Part shown: positions 36,466 to 45,283 of the stretch, piece by piece
Numbering within the stretch: the first letter of the stretch is position 1
How the letters are laid out: every line of letters starts with the position of its first letter
DNA from: Alicyclobacillaceae bacterium I2511
Lineage (GTDB): Bacteria; Bacillota; Bacilli; Alicyclobacillales; Alicyclobacillaceae
Reading direction: 5' to 3'
Assembly (NCBI GenBank): GCA_003584005.1
Contig: QXHL01000002.1
Location: forward strand, 62,001-126,000
DNA: 64,000 nt
Program-made: the position numbers and the translations under genes
Notes under the pieces: model-generated
The model's input: the letters and a program-made list of their open reading frames with translations, nothing else
Database searches by the model: none
What the model was told of the DNA's origin: nothing

Positions 36466-36822
36466 TCTTGAAAATATCTCGGCTGGATTACTTTATGGAC
36501 CTGTTATCAGTGACAGGTCCATATATTACTCTATTACCGTATATTTCTACTCGTAGCTCCGCAGGGCTACGAGTAGCCGATGGACAAAAGAATTGGCCGA
36601 TTGAACCTGCGAGCGATGCGAAACGCCTCGTCACACCAAGGGTACCAGTCGACCGGGTTGTGGGCATGTTGAAGCAGGTACGGGGACTTCTCATGAATGA
36701 GGCGGTTGGTGAATTTATGGTTCCCGTTGTTGGATTTCACGGTGGAATATTCCTCTATGGAGATATTTACCGTTAGTATACACCTGGGCAGCGGAAAGTA
36801 TTTGATACGCGGGAAACAGCAT
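36466..36822 (-). repeat. Island direct repeat, copy B
   Basis: Shared order with copies C and D: TCTTGAAAATATCTCGGCTGG, the inverted repeat GGACCTGT/ACAGGTCC, the core CAGTGACAGGTC, a stem-loop (here CTACTCGTAGC/GCTACGAGTAG), and the first codons of yyaL from a GTG. One base pair of the stem has changed from T-A to C-G on both arms, so the structure is kept. The yyaL part ends at SIGYS followed by a stop. Confidence 0.85.
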
Positions 36823-36828
36823 AAACAT

Positions 36829-36865
36829 GAGCCCATGGTTCTCCGAAGTGAAGAACCATGGGCTC
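36829..36865 (-). terminator. Hairpin downstream of MerR gene
   Basis: GAGCCCATGGTTCT (36829-36842) is perfectly complementary to AGAACCATGGGCTC (36852-36865). It lies about 45 bp beyond the MerR stop on the minus strand. A less perfect copy occurs near 33395 beside the MerR fragment. The minus-strand side has no T-run, so its role as a terminator is uncertain. Confidence 0.5.
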
Positions 36866-36908
36866 ATGTTGTTCAATGATCCAGTATTTTACTGGTTGTC
36901 ATCAGTTG

Positions 36909-37640
36909 TTAAATGCTCACCATCGCTTTCGAGATGTACTGCCATAGCTGCTGATCCATGCCGTATTCCGCTGCTCGTTCAGGATTTTCCCCGTAGTAGC
37001 GTTCAGCGGATCGCGTGATGCCAGAATCGCCCCCGGTAAAGAGGTTGACGAGTTCTTTCCACCGCCTGGCCAACGCTTGTACCTCGGGACTCTCAGGTGG
37101 CGTCCCCTTTTCCAGTTCCACACGCACCTTGGTAATCAGGCTTGGCCATTCATTCTCGACCTCTTTGATTTTCTCGACTCCCAGAAGTTCGCCTTGCTTC
37201 TTGAGTTTCTCCATTTGTTCTGGCGAAAAATACTTTTCCGTCATCTTCATCACCTCGATGATTTTGATGAGTTCCGCTCCAGTCAGTTCTCGCTGAGCTT
37301 GAACTAGTTCATAAAGATGCTCCAGTCGGCTTCGCAACTCTTCCTGTATTCGGATCTGCTCATCCAAACGGTCCAACTGCATTCGAACGGCCTTATCCGA
37401 ACGAAAACTGGGATTGTCGAGCAAAGCCCCGATTTCGTCCAGTGAAAAACCCAACTGCTTTAGGGAGATGATTTGTTGTAGACGGGCGATGTCCTTCCCC
37501 GAATACAGTCTGTGACCAACGTCAGAGTGCAATGAAGGAACGAGCAACCCGATCTGGTCGTAATGGTGCAGCGCCCGGACCGTAATGCCCGTCAGTTTGG
37601 CCAACTCTCCTACTTTCCATCGTTCCTTTTCCGCCATCAT
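36909..37640 (-). CDS. MerR family regulator with TipAS-like C-terminal domain
   Basis: A 243-residue regulator. The N-terminal helix-turn-helix is WKVGELAKLTGITVRALHHYDQIGLL, with the wing HRLYSGKDIARLQQI and the long dimerisation helix. The C-terminal ~100 residues (WKELVNLFTGGDSGITRSAERYYG, then MDQQLWQYISKAM) resemble the antibiotic-binding TipAS domain. It should activate a multidrug or stress gene by untwisting a 19-bp-spacer promoter. It is the intact version of the fragment at 33456. The target is unknown. Confidence 0.88.
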   Translation of the reverse strand: MMAEKERWKVGELAKLTGITVRALHHYDQIGLLVPSLHSDVGHRLYSGKDIARLQQIISLKQLGFSLDEIGALLDNPSFRSDKAVRMQLDRLDEQIRIQEELRSRLEHLYELVQAQRELTGAELIKIIEVMKMTEKYFSPEQMEKLKKQGELLGVEKIKEVENEWPSLITKVRVELEKGTPPESPEVQALARRWKELVNLFTGGDSGITRSAERYYGENPERAAEYGMDQQLWQYISKAMVSI

Positions 37641-37794
37641 CCCCTCATTTCGTGCACATCGATTTTGCCGGCAAACTCATCCTACAACCTGACGTTGCGT
37701 CAGGATCAAGGGGTCTTTCGTAATTTTTCGTAGCGACTGTTTATGTCATTGTAATCAATAAAAGTGCCGACATTGCATTGGGCTATGCAGTTCT

Positions 37795-37810
37795 TCAACC
37801 AAATGGTTGA
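37795..37810. promoter_or_regulatory. Probable TetR operator 1
   Basis: TCAACCAAATGGTTGA is a 16-bp near-perfect palindrome. A second, perfect copy lies 41 bp downstream, on the same helix face. Both sit ahead of the membrane protein-TetR-MFS genes. Confidence 0.7.
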
Positions 37811-37835
37811 TAGTTGTGAATCCTGTCGTGTAAGA

Positions 37836-37851
37836 TCAACCATATGGTTGA
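37836..37851. promoter_or_regulatory. Probable TetR operator 2
   Basis: TCAACCATATGGTTGA is a perfect 16-bp palindrome just upstream of the membrane protein gene. With operator 1 it fits autoregulation by the downstream TetR protein. Confidence 0.75.
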
Positions 37852-37870
37852 CTCAGAACAGAGAAGGAAG

Positions 37871-38353
37871 ATGCCTCCCTGTGGCGAATTCACACGCGCG
37901 ATTTGGCGCACGCTAGCGGCGCAGTTGATTTTGCTCGTTCTTCAGTTTCTACTCGGCATGGTCGTCAATCTCTGGGTGGTCATCCCCGCCATTCACCCTG
38001 GCGCGCATCCAGCGAATTATTTCGCTGGGCTGGCCCAAGGCATCGTTTGGGCGCTCGTGTACGGGAACGCATTCTTGCAACTCCATATCGCGGTCGGTAT
38101 CGTACTCTGGCTGCTGTCCCTCCTGTTGATTGCATGGGCGATCCTCATTCGCGCCCGGGTTCTGATCCTCGCAGCCATCCTCGCCTGGATGGGACTGACC
38201 AGCGCCGCCTTTAATGGCGGGAGCTTTCTCAATGAGGGCGGCATGGCGTTCAACTCGCTTCTCATGGCGGTGGGTATGGTCCTCGCCGCCTGCAGCTATG
38301 GGTGGGCGTGGGGGTCGAGAATAGGCATCAATGCACATGGGAGGGGCTTGTAA
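37871..38353 (+). CDS. Four-helix hypothetical membrane protein
   Basis: A 160-residue protein with four hydrophobic segments (LAAQLILLVLQFLLGMVVNL, LAQGIVWALVYGNAFL, IAVGIVLWLLSLLLIAWAIL, and a last pair near the C-terminus). I do not know the family. ATG 37871 lies after AGAAGGA; an earlier in-frame ATG at 37844 falls inside a TetR-type operator and has no ribosome site. Its stop is directly followed by the TetR start, so they are cotranscribed. Confidence 0.6.
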   Translation: MPPCGEFTRAIWRTLAAQLILLVLQFLLGMVVNLWVVIPAIHPGAHPANYFAGLAQGIVWALVYGNAFLQLHIAVGIVLWLLSLLLIAWAILIRARVLILAAILAWMGLTSAAFNGGSFLNEGGMAFNSLLMAVGMVLAACSYGWAWGSRIGINAHGRGL

Positions 38354-38935
38354 ATGACGCGAGAACATCGCCGACGAGCGATTGTCGAGGCGGCCTATCG
38401 CCTCATTGCCGATGCAGGGTTCGAAGGCTTTCGTGTGCGCACAGTGGCTCTGCATGTGGGAATTAACCACGCCACGTTGCTCCACTACTTTCCCTCCAAG
38501 GAAGTTCTGGTGGAGGCCGTGCTGGAGCATATGCTCGAGGAACTTCGACAGGAGGGGTATCGTCACGGAGAAATCTGTGCGATGGACGCACTCTGTCAAG
38601 AATTTGTAGATATGCGCAAACGCCTCATCGACCAACCAGAGTTCCTCACGGTCCTGAATGAACTGCAACTGCGGGCGCATCGCGATCCCCTCATTGCGGT
38701 CCCCATGGAACGCATGGATCGCGCCTGGCGCCACTATTTGTCCGGTTTGCTGGTCAAAGGAATGACAAGCGGCGAACTTCGCTCAGATCTAGTAGTCGAT
38801 TCCGTGGTGAATGTGCTCATTCTGCAATTTCGTGGATTCGGATTACGGGCACTGGATTTGCACAATGAACAGGCACTGGACGGGATGATCGCGATGGAAT
38901 GCGCCATGCTGCGGCAGTGGCTGATGACTCAATAA
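38354..38935 (+). CDS. TetR family transcriptional regulator
   Basis: A 193-residue regulator with the N-terminal helix-turn-helix RRAIVEAAYRLIADAGFEGF...VALHVGINHATLLHYFPSKEVL. The rest is the usual helical ligand-binding and dimer domain. It lies between a membrane protein gene and an MFS exporter remnant, the classic arrangement of a drug-efflux repressor. Two palindromes upstream of the unit are its likely binding sites. Confidence 0.87.
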   Translation: MTREHRRRAIVEAAYRLIADAGFEGFRVRTVALHVGINHATLLHYFPSKEVLVEAVLEHMLEELRQEGYRHGEICAMDALCQEFVDMRKRLIDQPEFLTVLNELQLRAHRDPLIAVPMERMDRAWRHYLSGLLVKGMTSGELRSDLVVDSVVNVLILQFRGFGLRALDLHNEQALDGMIAMECAMLRQWLMTQ

Positions 38936-39049
38936 CATCCGAGCACGCAGTTAGGGTTTCTTCACCTGATGACCGGATCCGACCACAGACGGAAGTCACG
39001 TACCAAAAGGTTAGTTATGCTGGCAACAGATTGAGGAAGGAGAACGTAA

Positions 39050-40305
39050 CGAACGACCAGAATTGGATTTGTGATTGCCGGTCTGCTGCTCGGCATTTTC
39101 ATTTCGGCGATGGATAACACGATTGTCGCGACGGCGCCTGGCAACATTGTGTCACATCTCGGTGGACTCGACAAAATCGTTTGGATTACAGCGGCTTATC
39201 TCATGACTGAAATGGCGGGCATGCCGATTTTCGGCAAGTTATCCGACATGTATGGCCGCAAGCGATTCTTCGTCTTTGGACTAATTGTGTTCTTGCTCGG
39301 GTCCATGTTGTGCGGCACCGCGCAAAGCATGGATCAACTCGCCCTGTATCGCGCCATTCAGGGCATTGGCGGCGGGCGCGCTGATGCCGATTGCCTTCAC
39401 AATTATTTTCGATGTAGTACCTAGAGAACGCGCGGGTCGATTTTCCGGGATGTTCGGCGCAGTGTTCAGGATCGCCAGCATTTTCGGTCCCTTGCTGGGA
39501 TCCTTCATCACGGAGCACATCAGTTGGCGGTGGGTGTTTTATATCAATGTGCCGGTCGGAATCGTCACGTTTATCCTGATCGCCTTCTTCTACCACGAGT
39601 CGGTTCAACATGTGAAGCAGCGCATCGACTGGTGGGGTGTCTTCACGCTGGTGCCCGCCATCGTGTGCATGACGTTTGCGCTTGAGTTTGGCGGCAATCA
39701 GTATGCTTGGGGCTCAGCTCCCATCGTCGCTGGATTCATCGTAGCCGGGCTTTTGTTCGCAGAATTCGTTTGGGCGGAAATCAAGGCGTCAGAGCCGATT
39801 GTCTCATTTGATATGTTTCGCAATCGGGCATTCGCCGGGAGCAATCTGGTGGGCGTGTTCAGTGGCGCCGCATATATTGTGGCGGTGATTTACATTCCGA
39901 TTTACATTCAGGGCGTGCTTGGCGGGTCGGCCATCAATGCAGGGTTGGACCTGCTGCCGATGATGCTTGGGTCTTCACTGACGGCTCCGATCGGGGGCAT
40001 ACTCGGCAACAAGCTCTCCTACCGCAGTATTCTCGCACCATTTGCCGTTCTGTTCATCCTTGGCATCCTGCTCTTGACCACCCTAACCCCTACCAGCGCA
40101 ACGTGGCAAGTGATGGTTTACATGGCGGTTGTGGGCCTAGGGCATAGGACCGACCTTCTCGGTCACAGGGATGTCCGCCTGGGTCGCCAGTGGAAGTACA
40201 GACTTGTCCCATTCCAGCATCTCCATGCGCTCCGGTCTACTCAGGGTTGAGGCCAGATTTTTTTTTGATCCACGTCAATTGCGTGGTAAGTCGACCGATT
40301 TCTGA
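39050..40305 (+). pseudogene. MFS drug exporter, DHA2 family (EmrB/QacA-like), frameshifted and truncated
   Basis: Three reading frames together give an exporter: frame one has GLLLGIFISAMDNTIVATA, the motif-A segment GKLSDMYGRKRFFVFGLIVF and ALYRAIQGIGGG. A one-base insertion near 39375 moves on to GALMPIAFTIIFDVVPRERAGRF, SWRWVFYINVPVG and so on. A second shift near 40140 is needed to read VGLGIGPTFSVTGMSAWV. The start region also looks out of frame, and the final helices are missing. It is certainly not functional as it stands, unless the shifts are sequencing errors. The TetR regulator beside it was probably its repressor. Confidence 0.85.
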
Positions 40306-40391
40306 ATAGACACCCATGCCGCCTTGCGGCACCATCGGAAGGATGAAAATGGGCACCTGCGGCTATTTTCGGGATAGTGGACTCTCCCCTG

Positions 40392-40562
40392 TTACAAAGC
40401 ACTCTTGAGTTGTTCCGCTCCAACTGCCGACGTGTCATGGAGAATTTCGTCACGTACTGCCATGGGTACCATGACTTCATCGAAAAGTTTCCCTAATATA
40501 TGAAATGAGCCGATGGATGACAGTGCAATGATGGGACTTGCGTTACATACGATTCTCGTCAT
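40392..40562 (-). pseudogene. DUF3368 PIN-domain toxin, N-terminal fragment
   Basis: From an ATG at 40562, overlapping the end of the UPF0175 gene by 20 bp, 56 residues are encoded before a stop: MTRIVCNASPIIALSSIG and LGKLFDEVMVPMAVRDEI, the first half of a DUF3368 PIN domain. Family members are about 150-160 residues, so the catalytic core is incomplete. The overlap with UPF0175 is the normal toxin-antitoxin order. Confidence 0.75.
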
Positions 40563-40863
40563 TTGCTGGCTCCGAATCTCCTAAGAGTTTCTTGATGAAC
40601 GCTGCGTCGTCTTTCAGATCTTCGTCCCCGTAGTTGGTCCATGAAATATTTCGTTGGCGCAAGACATCGATAAATTGATGAAGGGATTGTCCGGCAATTT
40701 CCGCAGCCCGTGCCAGTGAAACAACATGGCCTGTGTAGAGTCCAATAGCAATCGAAATAATGACCCGTTCATCAGCTGTTTGTCCGATGCCAAGCTGATC
40801 GAGTACGGGAATTAACTCGGATGGAAGTTCGACTTGAAACTTGGATGGGTTAAGCGACATCAT
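40543..40863 (-). CDS. UPF0175 family protein, antitoxin-like
   Basis: A 106-residue protein with the UPF0175 signature LARAAEIAGQSLHQFIDVLRQRNISWTNY (in parts). These proteins usually pair with DUF3368 PIN toxins, and the remains of one follow directly. GAGGTGATTC precedes the double ATG. It is predicted to bind DNA and the toxin. It lies near the right end of island element 2. Confidence 0.82.
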   Translation of the reverse strand: MMSLNPSKFQVELPSELIPVLDQLGIGQTADERVIISIAIGLYTGHVVSLARAAEIAGQSLHQFIDVLRQRNISWTNYGDEDLKDDAAFIKKLLGDSEPANDENRM

Positions 40864-41399
40864 GAATCACCTCACAATGATGAGGATTCAGCGTTTTTAC
40901 GTCATTTCAACCTGCACAACTCCTGCACTTCCAGTATACATCACAGTTGGCGATGATGATTCTAAGCCGAGTGGTTTCAAGCCTATAAAAAGAACGCCTG
41001 TACGTATCCTGGGCAGGATACATTCAACCTCTGTCGAGTTCATCCACTGGCATATCCATGAAAATACGCCGAATACGATCTATTACGTTGCGCATTCCGG
41101 TAGAGCGCTGTCCTGATCTTCTGATCCCAGCTTTTGCGCACCGTGGTGCGTTAAGATGTCGTGAATTAGACTCGGTCTCCATACTCGCCCCACTTCTGAA
41201 TTCCCGTGAATTCTTCCAGCATAAATGCCTAGCGGGTCCACGAGTATACACCTTGGCTCAACAGTACTCATTCAGACCACCCATAACCATTGTATACCAA
41301 CTGCATAACTTGTGGCTTTCCTTTAGATGCTCCTAGTTCGACGGAACTCTGATTTCTTTCGTGTAGTGGAATCAAGTTGATTTATGCAGATAAAATGGA
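40864..41399. other. Gene-poor stretch at end of island element 2
   Basis: No convincing gene is seen on either strand. A minus-strand segment near 41040-41110 reads like the end of a helical protein (RNVIDRIRRIFMDMPVDELDR) and could be a decayed remnant. Nothing else can be named. Confidence 0.4.
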
Positions 41400-41745
41400 T
41401 GCTCTACTTTCTCTTTTCTCAACTGGATTACTTTACGGACCCGCTATCAGTGACAGGTCGGTACAGTACTCCACTTTCAGCGTATACGGCTATTCGTAGC
41501 CCCGCAGGGCTACGAATAGCCGATGGAGAGAAATACAGCCTTCGACTCGCGGGCTGCTTTTTGGAACGCCTCTGGCCCCCATGGGTACCAGTCGACGGGA
41601 TTGTGCGCGTGTTGGAGGAGGTATGAGGATTTCTCGCGGATCAGGCGGTTGGTTTATTGGTGGCTTCGCGTGTTGTTGAGCTTTATGGTTGAATCATCCT
41701 CTCTAGATGGTTTTTCCGTTAGTATATACCGACGCTAAGAAGCAG
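41400..41745 (-). repeat. Island direct repeat, copy C
   Basis: Order as in the other copies: TTTTCTCAACTGGATTAC, CAGTGACAGGTCGGTA, TACTCCACTTTCAGCGTATA, stem-loop GCTATTCGTAGCCC/GGGCTACGAATAGC, then the yyaL 5' segment. In this copy the first codons are degraded (a stop near the start), so it cannot encode the N-terminus. Similarity ends near 41745. Confidence 0.85.
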
Positions 41746-41923
41746 TCACGTATAGTCTACAGCATCCGGTAACCACTCGAGTCATTTGCCGTTCCCGATT
41801 CGAGATGATATTCATCGGTGTACTATAAATGGCTTACACACTTCCGATGGTCTGCTTCGGGTATATTGACTCTTTTCCAAATGCAAGTTACAAAATCAAA
41901 CATTTTAGGCTGTCCAGACAAAG

Positions 41924-43045
41924 TTAGAACGGCAAGTCGTCGTCCTTTCCCACTGGAAGAGTATAAAATCGAGCGTACAAATTATCCAATATTACCCTTC
42001 CGACAACATCGTCCTTCGATTTAATCATTTCATAAAAGTTCTTTACCTTGACAACCTCTATATTTTGGATGGGTATATAGGTGTATCCGCTACGAATGAA
42101 ACACGAAATGAGCTTCGCATTGTTCTGAATGTAATCCTCCAGCATGCTAGTTCTCAAAACATCCCCTAACTTATTAAAAATCACTGGTAGATCATATGAC
42201 GGTTCAAATTCCGAATGAAGACGAGTAACGTGCTGTAACAAGTCATCGGCGAATTTCTGATATATGGATCTCTCAGTGTTGGTAAAATCCAAGTCAACTA
42301 AGGTTCCGGCGGAAATGTCTTGAATAATTTCTTCGAAATGCTGGTACCTAGAGTGAGGATCCGTACGAGTCATTTTGTCTAAAATCGCACTAAATTTAAA
42401 CTCTGCGGAATATTCATCAATGATTTTCTTGTATAGTTTCCCGACAAAATAGATCTCAGATTTATGGTTGTAATCGTGATCAATCGCGACCTCGTTGGGC
42501 AACTCACTTACAGGCCAATTGAGAAGAATACTATTCTTGTCATTGGCATTTTCATCGAGTTTTTTACCAAATCCAAAGTCAATAATCTTCACCATTCCGT
42601 TATTTGTAACCAGGATGTTTTCCGGCCTAATATCTCTATGTAATATACCATTCTGCTCCAGGTGATTAAATCCGTTGATGATCTGTATAAATATTTCGTC
42701 GAAATTGTCGTCAATCAGCATGAAGTGATCATTTATATTGAAACCTGAAATATACTCCATCTGAATGAATCCGGTTTGCTTTTCCGGATAGAGATAATAA
42801 TTGTAGATACGTACGACATTAGGATGTGTGATCAAAAATAAGATTTTTATCTCATCCACAAAACGGGCATACAAATCTTCTATAATGTCTTCATCATATG
42901 GTACAAATTTCTTTATTGCAAACAATAGTTTGGTTGTTGTGTCCTTAACAAGGATTGTCTCGCCAGTACCTCCTTTACCCAAAGGCTTCTCGTATGCAAA
43001 TACCTTCCTGTTAAAGACCAATTCGTCGCCATTTTTCAACGTCAT
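41924..43045 (-). CDS. Serine/threonine protein kinase
   Basis: A 373-residue Hanks-type kinase. The glycine loop is PLGKGGTGETILV, the ATP lysine lies in FAIKKFV, the catalytic loop is GILHRDIRPENILVTN, and the metal motif is KIIDFGFGKK. The kinase domain covers about residues 12-265; the C-terminal ~100 residues are unknown and there is no membrane segment. AAGGGGTGA precedes the ATG. It lies 117 bp downstream of the helicase operon on the same strand. Its base composition is clearly more AT-rich than the helicase genes, which suggests separate acquisition. Kinases occur in BREX (PglW) and other defence systems. Confidence 0.85.
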   Translation of the reverse strand: MTLKNGDELVFNRKVFAYEKPLGKGGTGETILVKDTTTKLLFAIKKFVPYDEDIIEDLYARFVDEIKILFLITHPNVVRIYNYYLYPEKQTGFIQMEYISGFNINDHFMLIDDNFDEIFIQIINGFNHLEQNGILHRDIRPENILVTNNGMVKIIDFGFGKKLDENANDKNSILLNWPVSELPNEVAIDHDYNHKSEIYFVGKLYKKIIDEYSAEFKFSAILDKMTRTDPHSRYQHFEEIIQDISAGTLVDLDFTNTERSIYQKFADDLLQHVTRLHSEFEPSYDLPVIFNKLGDVLRTSMLEDYIQNNAKLISCFIRSGYTYIPIQNIEVVKVKNFYEMIKSKDDVVGRVILDNLYARFYTLPVGKDDDLPF

Positions 43046-43162
43046 TCACCCCTTACGCAGCAATCCTCATAACTATTCGCACTGAAATAATAGATAAGTC
43101 AAACGAGGCGCAACAATTTTTCTGGTAGTGATATACTGAATCCAACACGGTCAGTTCAATGT

Positions 43163-45283
43163 TTAAAGGATCCAATATCTGCTCGCCGTACCGTTCGAAT
43201 ACACATACAACCGTTCCCGCGCACGTGTGGCAGCCACGTAGAGAAGGGACCGTTCCATTCGCTCCACATCGTCGCGTTCCTCCTGACCGAGTTCGTGCCA
43301 GTCTTGCCGAAACGGTGGAATCAGACCTTCATTAACGCTGGCTAAGAAAACGACCCGAAACTCGAGGCCCTTACTACCATGCATGGTTCCGCAACGAACA
43401 CCAGGTTCAGCCGTCATGCCCCCGCGACGAATCATCACAGCGGATAGTCCATCCTGCCGCAACGCCTGTTCATAGCTCTCCACCAACGATCTCGTCCGTG
43501 CCAATACCGCGATATCTTCCACACGGATGCCGAGTTCCAGCAACTGACGAATCTCTTCGCACAAGGCGTTTTGTTCCTCCCGCAGCCCAGTAAAATGTCT
43601 GCGTTCTGGAGCCTGTCCACTCAAGAGCGACACATCGCGTCCAGTGTCAATGCCGCCATCGAGATCGTCAAAGGAGAGTCCGGTCAACACCTGCATGGCC
43701 TGGCGCCGGATCTGTTCTGTTGTTCTATAGTTGATACGCAGCCGCTTAGATCGCTGTCCGCGTACATGGATACCACAACGGCCCAGTATGGCTTGTCTTG
43801 CATAAATTCGTTGATGAGCATCCCCGACGATGAACAAGTCGTTCTCCGCTGGTGGAATGAGAGCTCGTAGAAACCGATACGCCTCTGGATGTAAATCCTG
43901 TCCTTCATCGACGACTGCGGTACGGTACCCGCCAAGCCCGGGTTGTTTCTCCACTGCGGCGCGCGCCCAAACAAACAGGTCAATGCCATCGACAGAGTGG
44001 CGGTCGCGCATCAATTCGCGAAAAGCTTCCACTGTCCGCCAAACCTGCAGACGTTCTGCTCTTGAGATGCGCACCGTCCTGCCAGTGCGCGACACATCTC
44101 GATATTCATTCCAGGTGGTAATGCCATTTTGCTGGATGACCCGCCGATACTCCTCGCGGATGAGCGATAGCTGTTCGAGTCCTTGTCCGCAGCGCGACAG
44201 GGCCTCACGCCAAATCGACTCCAATTCCGAATCCTCGTAAAGAACGCGTAGACCTGTCCCTGTTTGATCAAGAACACGTTTTGCCAAACGGTCGATGGAC
44301 ACCACATCGATTCGTTCCATTTCCTCTTTGGTACACAAGGTGTCTAAGGTTGCTCGAATGCTTTCTGCAAGATTGACTGAAAATGTTGTGAACAACAAGC
44401 GTTCACCCGATTGCAATCGTTCTCTCGCCAATCGTCGAGCCCGGTGCATGGCGACCACCGTTTTGCCCGTACCAGCCCCCCCAAGCACGCGCACGGGGCC
44501 TCGAAAATTCGAGTCCACCAGCGATTTTTGCAACGGATGTAAAAAGATTCGCCAACGTTCCAGCGGTTGGTCCAGGATGGCCGCCAAGTCTTCATCGGAT
44601 TGTAAGACACGGATACTCGCGGACGCATTCCCGTTCAGCAGGGCACGGGCAAACGTAGAGACCTCATCGCCTTGAGCGGCGTCAAGGTCATCATCGTCCA
44701 AATCCCAGGCCTGTTCGATGCGTTCCTGCTCCAGAAACTGCTTCACGTCCTCGTAAGGGTCTCCCGTTGCCAAGCATTGCAAGGCAAGTCCAACATCGAG
44801 TGAGAACTCAGAAATCCTGTCATCTAATTCGTCACTGGTACCAATGGTTCGCAGTAGCGATAGGGAACTTTCCGGAATCCCCAGTTCAACCAGTTGCGCA
44901 TCTGTGAAGGCGGAAAACAGCGCTCCCCTGACCGGAGAATCCGACTCTGCCACAGACCACATGCGAATGGAACCGGATGCAAGATCTGCATCAAATCGCT
45001 TGTTGCGCGCCCATTGATACGCCTTGTCGTGCTGGTCCACCCAGACAAACAACACGGCATCGTCCGCAGGGGATTTGACGAGGATGGCGCGGTGCCCTTG
45101 GGATACTCTTACCGAGTAGAGCTTGTCATCGACGGCTTGGTGAATTGGCTCAACATGAAGCCCTGAAGACCCCGAATGGTGTTGAAATGCACGCACGGTC
45201 TCCCAAGCTCGCCGCCCGTCCGACTTGCTCAGCCGAGATACCGCTTCGATAAACGTAGTCTGAATGCCCACATACATCCTCAT
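43163..45283 (-). CDS. UvrD-type helicase with RelE-like N-terminal domain
   Basis: A 706-residue superfamily 1 helicase. Walker A is GGAGTGKTVVAMHRARRLA (about residue 268), Walker B is VVDEGQDLHPEAYRF (about 450), then VGDAHQRIYARQ, LRINYRTTEQIR, GTMHGSKGLEFRVVFLA and YVAATRARERLYV. The first ~95 residues (SKSDGRRAWETVRAF, YSVRVSQGHRAILV, VLFVWVDQHDKAYQWA) follow the fold pattern of RelE/HigB-type toxins. It overlaps the large helicase gene by 4 bp, so it is part of that operon. It probably unwinds or translocates on DNA in phage defence; the RelE-like domain could be a sensor, a nuclease or a binding module. Confidence 0.85.
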   Translation of the reverse strand: MRMYVGIQTTFIEAVSRLSKSDGRRAWETVRAFQHHSGSSGLHVEPIHQAVDDKLYSVRVSQGHRAILVKSPADDAVLFVWVDQHDKAYQWARNKRFDADLASGSIRMWSVAESDSPVRGALFSAFTDAQLVELGIPESSLSLLRTIGTSDELDDRISEFSLDVGLALQCLATGDPYEDVKQFLEQERIEQAWDLDDDDLDAAQGDEVSTFARALLNGNASASIRVLQSDEDLAAILDQPLERWRIFLHPLQKSLVDSNFRGPVRVLGGAGTGKTVVAMHRARRLARERLQSGERLLFTTFSVNLAESIRATLDTLCTKEEMERIDVVSIDRLAKRVLDQTGTGLRVLYEDSELESIWREALSRCGQGLEQLSLIREEYRRVIQQNGITTWNEYRDVSRTGRTVRISRAERLQVWRTVEAFRELMRDRHSVDGIDLFVWARAAVEKQPGLGGYRTAVVDEGQDLHPEAYRFLRALIPPAENDLFIVGDAHQRIYARQAILGRCGIHVRGQRSKRLRINYRTTEQIRRQAMQVLTGLSFDDLDGGIDTGRDVSLLSGQAPERRHFTGLREEQNALCEEIRQLLELGIRVEDIAVLARTRSLVESYEQALRQDGLSAVMIRRGGMTAEPGVRCGTMHGSKGLEFRVVFLASVNEGLIPPFRQDWHELGQEERDDVERMERSLLYVAATRARERLYVYSNGTASRYWIL

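Noticed and set aside
33060-36500. Island elements as IS200/IS605 family insertions because of the hairpins
   Set aside because: No TnpA or TnpB sequence is visible between the repeats, and the repeats carry host gene codons, which fits site-specific integration better.
37949-38734. Long minus-strand open frame across the membrane protein and TetR genes
   Set aside because: It is antisense to two well-supported genes and its translation shows no domain pattern.
41058-41336. Plus-strand open frame of 92 codons between elements 2 and 3
   Set aside because: No ribosome site, no domain pattern, and an unlikely composition.
41924-43045. BREX system because of kinase plus methylase
   Set aside because: The BREX core (BrxA/B, BrxC ATPase, PglZ phosphatase) is absent.
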